The notes under the pieces were generated by a model. That model made no database searches. It was not told the origin of the DNA and saw nothing but the letters and a program-made list of their open reading frames with translations. From positions 1 through 61,047 of the forward strand of contig JAAYJE010000140.1 of the NCBI GenBank assembly GCA_012523095.1: DNA of 61,047 nt. Reading direction: 5' to 3'. The translations under genes and the position numbers were made by a program. Source of the stretch: Actinomycetota bacterium. Lineage in GTDB: Bacteria > Actinomycetota > Thermoleophilia > RBG-16-64-13. Below, one piece after another: positions 59,983 to 61,047 of the stretch (its first letter is position 1; each line of letters starts with the position of its first letter).

Positions 59983-60959
59983 AACGCACTGCCGTTCTCG
60001 TGGGTGGTCTGGCCCTGGTCTTGTCCGGACTGGGAGCGACATTGAGCCCGGCCGTACCGGCAGCCCAAGCAGCCATACCTACCATGACCCGGTCCGAGAT
60101 CGTCGCAAGGGCGGAGTCGGCCCTCGGACTCATGTACAAATGGGGACGGGAGAGCTGGGTGCCCAACCTCGGCACAGGCGTCGGCACCGACTGCTCCGGA
60201 CTCACCTTGAAGTGCTGGGAAGTTCCCCGCACCATGCTCTACCAAGAAGAGGATGGCGAGAATGCCACCATCCGCCCTCGATATACCAGCTACGAGTTCT
60301 ACAAGTGCTCGGGGCCCTGGAGCGCGCTGAGCAGCCGATCCTTGCTGAAGGAAGGTGACATCCTCGCTTATAGTAACGGCAGCTCAGGACACGTGGTCAT
60401 CTACGCGGGCGGAGACGCCTGGAACTCGCCCGTGGTCTACGAAGCCCCAGGCTTCGGACAGGCCATCCGCAGGGCAAGTCGGTATCTGGGCAGCGAGTAT
60501 CTGCCCAGACGGCGCAGCGCCGTACTCGAGACCAGCCAGATCATCCTCGACAACCCGACTGCCAAGAGCGTCGGGGGTAGCGATATCGCGGGCAATTGGA
60601 CCCGCTCCACCAGCAACCCGGGATACTACGGCGACAACTACCAGACCCAAGCCGCCACGTCGGCGACTGCTTGGGCCCGCTGGACACCTCGGTTCCCGAC
60701 CACCGGGTACTACAATATCTACATGCGCTGGACCAGCGGCACCAACCGCGCCTCAAGTGCCAAGGTGACGGTCAACAGCCGGCTGGGTCAATACACCCGT
60801 TCGGTGAACCAGCGGATCAATGGAGGCACTTGGTACTTGCTCGGCCGGTATCCGTTCAATGCCGGGTACTCCACCGGGAGCGGGAGCATAAGTATCTGGG
60901 CCACAGGGGCAAACGGGTACGTAGTGGCCGACGCGGTGAAGTTCGTCCCCACACAGTAG
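59979..60959 (+). CDS. secreted NlpC/P60 (C40) hydrolase with golvesin-like C-terminal domain
   Basis: A 326-residue secreted cell-wall hydrolase candidate. The signal peptide ends near AAQAA (residue 32). The NlpC/P60 domain has catalytic Cys72 (GTDCSGLTLKCW) and His138 (SSGHVVIYAGG). Residues ~189-326 match the golvesin/Xly carbohydrate-binding module: IILDNPTAKSVG, NWTRSTSNPGYYGDNYQT, RWTPRFPTTGYYNIYMRWTS, GYVVADAVKFVPTQ. The enzyme would cut peptidoglycan stem peptides, or similar bonds, at the surface. It starts with GTG overlapping the upstream stop. Confidence 0.88.
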   Translation: MKRTAVLVGGLALVLSGLGATLSPAVPAAQAAIPTMTRSEIVARAESALGLMYKWGRESWVPNLGTGVGTDCSGLTLKCWEVPRTMLYQEEDGENATIRPRYTSYEFYKCSGPWSALSSRSLLKEGDILAYSNGSSGHVVIYAGGDAWNSPVVYEAPGFGQAIRRASRYLGSEYLPRRRSAVLETSQIILDNPTAKSVGGSDIAGNWTRSTSNPGYYGDNYQTQAATSATAWARWTPRFPTTGYYNIYMRWTSGTNRASSAKVTVNSRLGQYTRSVNQRINGGTWYLLGRYPFNAGYSTGSGSISIWATGANGYVVADAVKFVPTQ

Positions 60960-61011
60960 GAGCGCGTGCCGCAGGAACCGTGTTTCGCAATGCCGCGAAC
61001 GAAGGCCGTGC

Positions 61012-61047
61012 CTGACAGCAGAGGCGGAGCCTGATAGCAGAGGCGGA
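61012..61047 (+). repeat. 18-base direct repeat at the window edge
   Basis: CTGACAGCAGAGGCGGAG and CTGATAGCAGAGGCGGA lie head to tail from 61012 and run off the window. A longer array may continue beyond it. 60960-61011 holds nothing recognisable. Confidence 0.6.

Overview
The window is high-GC, densely packed DNA from what looks like an Actinomycetota-type (deep-branching, probably anaerobic) Gram-positive-like bacterium. The signs are frequent GTG and TTG starts behind strong GGAGG sites, threonine-rich lipoprotein linkers, a type-2 isoleucyl-tRNA synthetase under a T-box, Asp23, a GerMN lipoprotein, a tRNA without an encoded CCA, a B12-dependent ribonucleotide reductase and several Fe-S/radical SAM enzymes. 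No phage, insertion sequence, CRISPR array or rRNA was seen. The lineage is inference only.

Layout. 1-8250: a PHP phosphatase, a low-complexity membrane protein, an inositol-monophosphatase-like enzyme, a metallophosphoesterase, Asp23, a Cys-containing unknown, and the NfeD-slipin pair. 8274-8937: hairpin, tRNA-Ala(CGC), YjbQ. 8954-12549 (minus): envelope glycan genes (membrane protein, family 2 glycosyltransferase, GtrA). 12710-18061: an overlapping run mtaB, dtd, PHP hydrolase, lipid kinase, then two tandem TPR paralogues. 18174-22108 (minus): ileS behind a long T-box leader with its own promoter and terminator.

22135-30417 (minus) is the most unusual block. It holds a secreted 1876-residue protein ending in a C25 (gingipain-type) peptidase, then PqqD-like, radical SAM/SPASM, a 65-residue three-cysteine peptide and an HprK-like kinase, with overlaps or short gaps throughout. 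This reads as a ribosomally made, modified peptide (RiPP) operon linked to a C25 peptidase.

30706-38414: small membrane protein, MoxR/DUF58/transglutaminase cassette, dicluster ferredoxin, cysteine desulfurase, IscU scaffold and a lipoprotein. 38605-47147: DUF3160 lipoprotein, nrdR-nrdJ operon with paired NrdR boxes, a two-component system with a probable leaderless promoter in 15-bp repeats, and a GerMN lipoprotein. 47233-53862: LuxR/MalT-type regulator, short SSB, BioB-like radical SAM, zinc ribbon, OsmC, and two unknown genes. 54070-60959: FadH-type Fe-S flavoenzyme, DUF1015 protein, YmdB phosphodiesterase, a secreted propeller-like protein and a secreted NlpC/P60 hydrolase with a golvesin-like C-terminus.

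A cross-cutting feature is Gly/Ala/Pro-rich inserts inside loops of otherwise conserved enzymes (Dtd, MtaB, IleRS, glycosyltransferase, lipid kinase, phosphatases, DUF1015).
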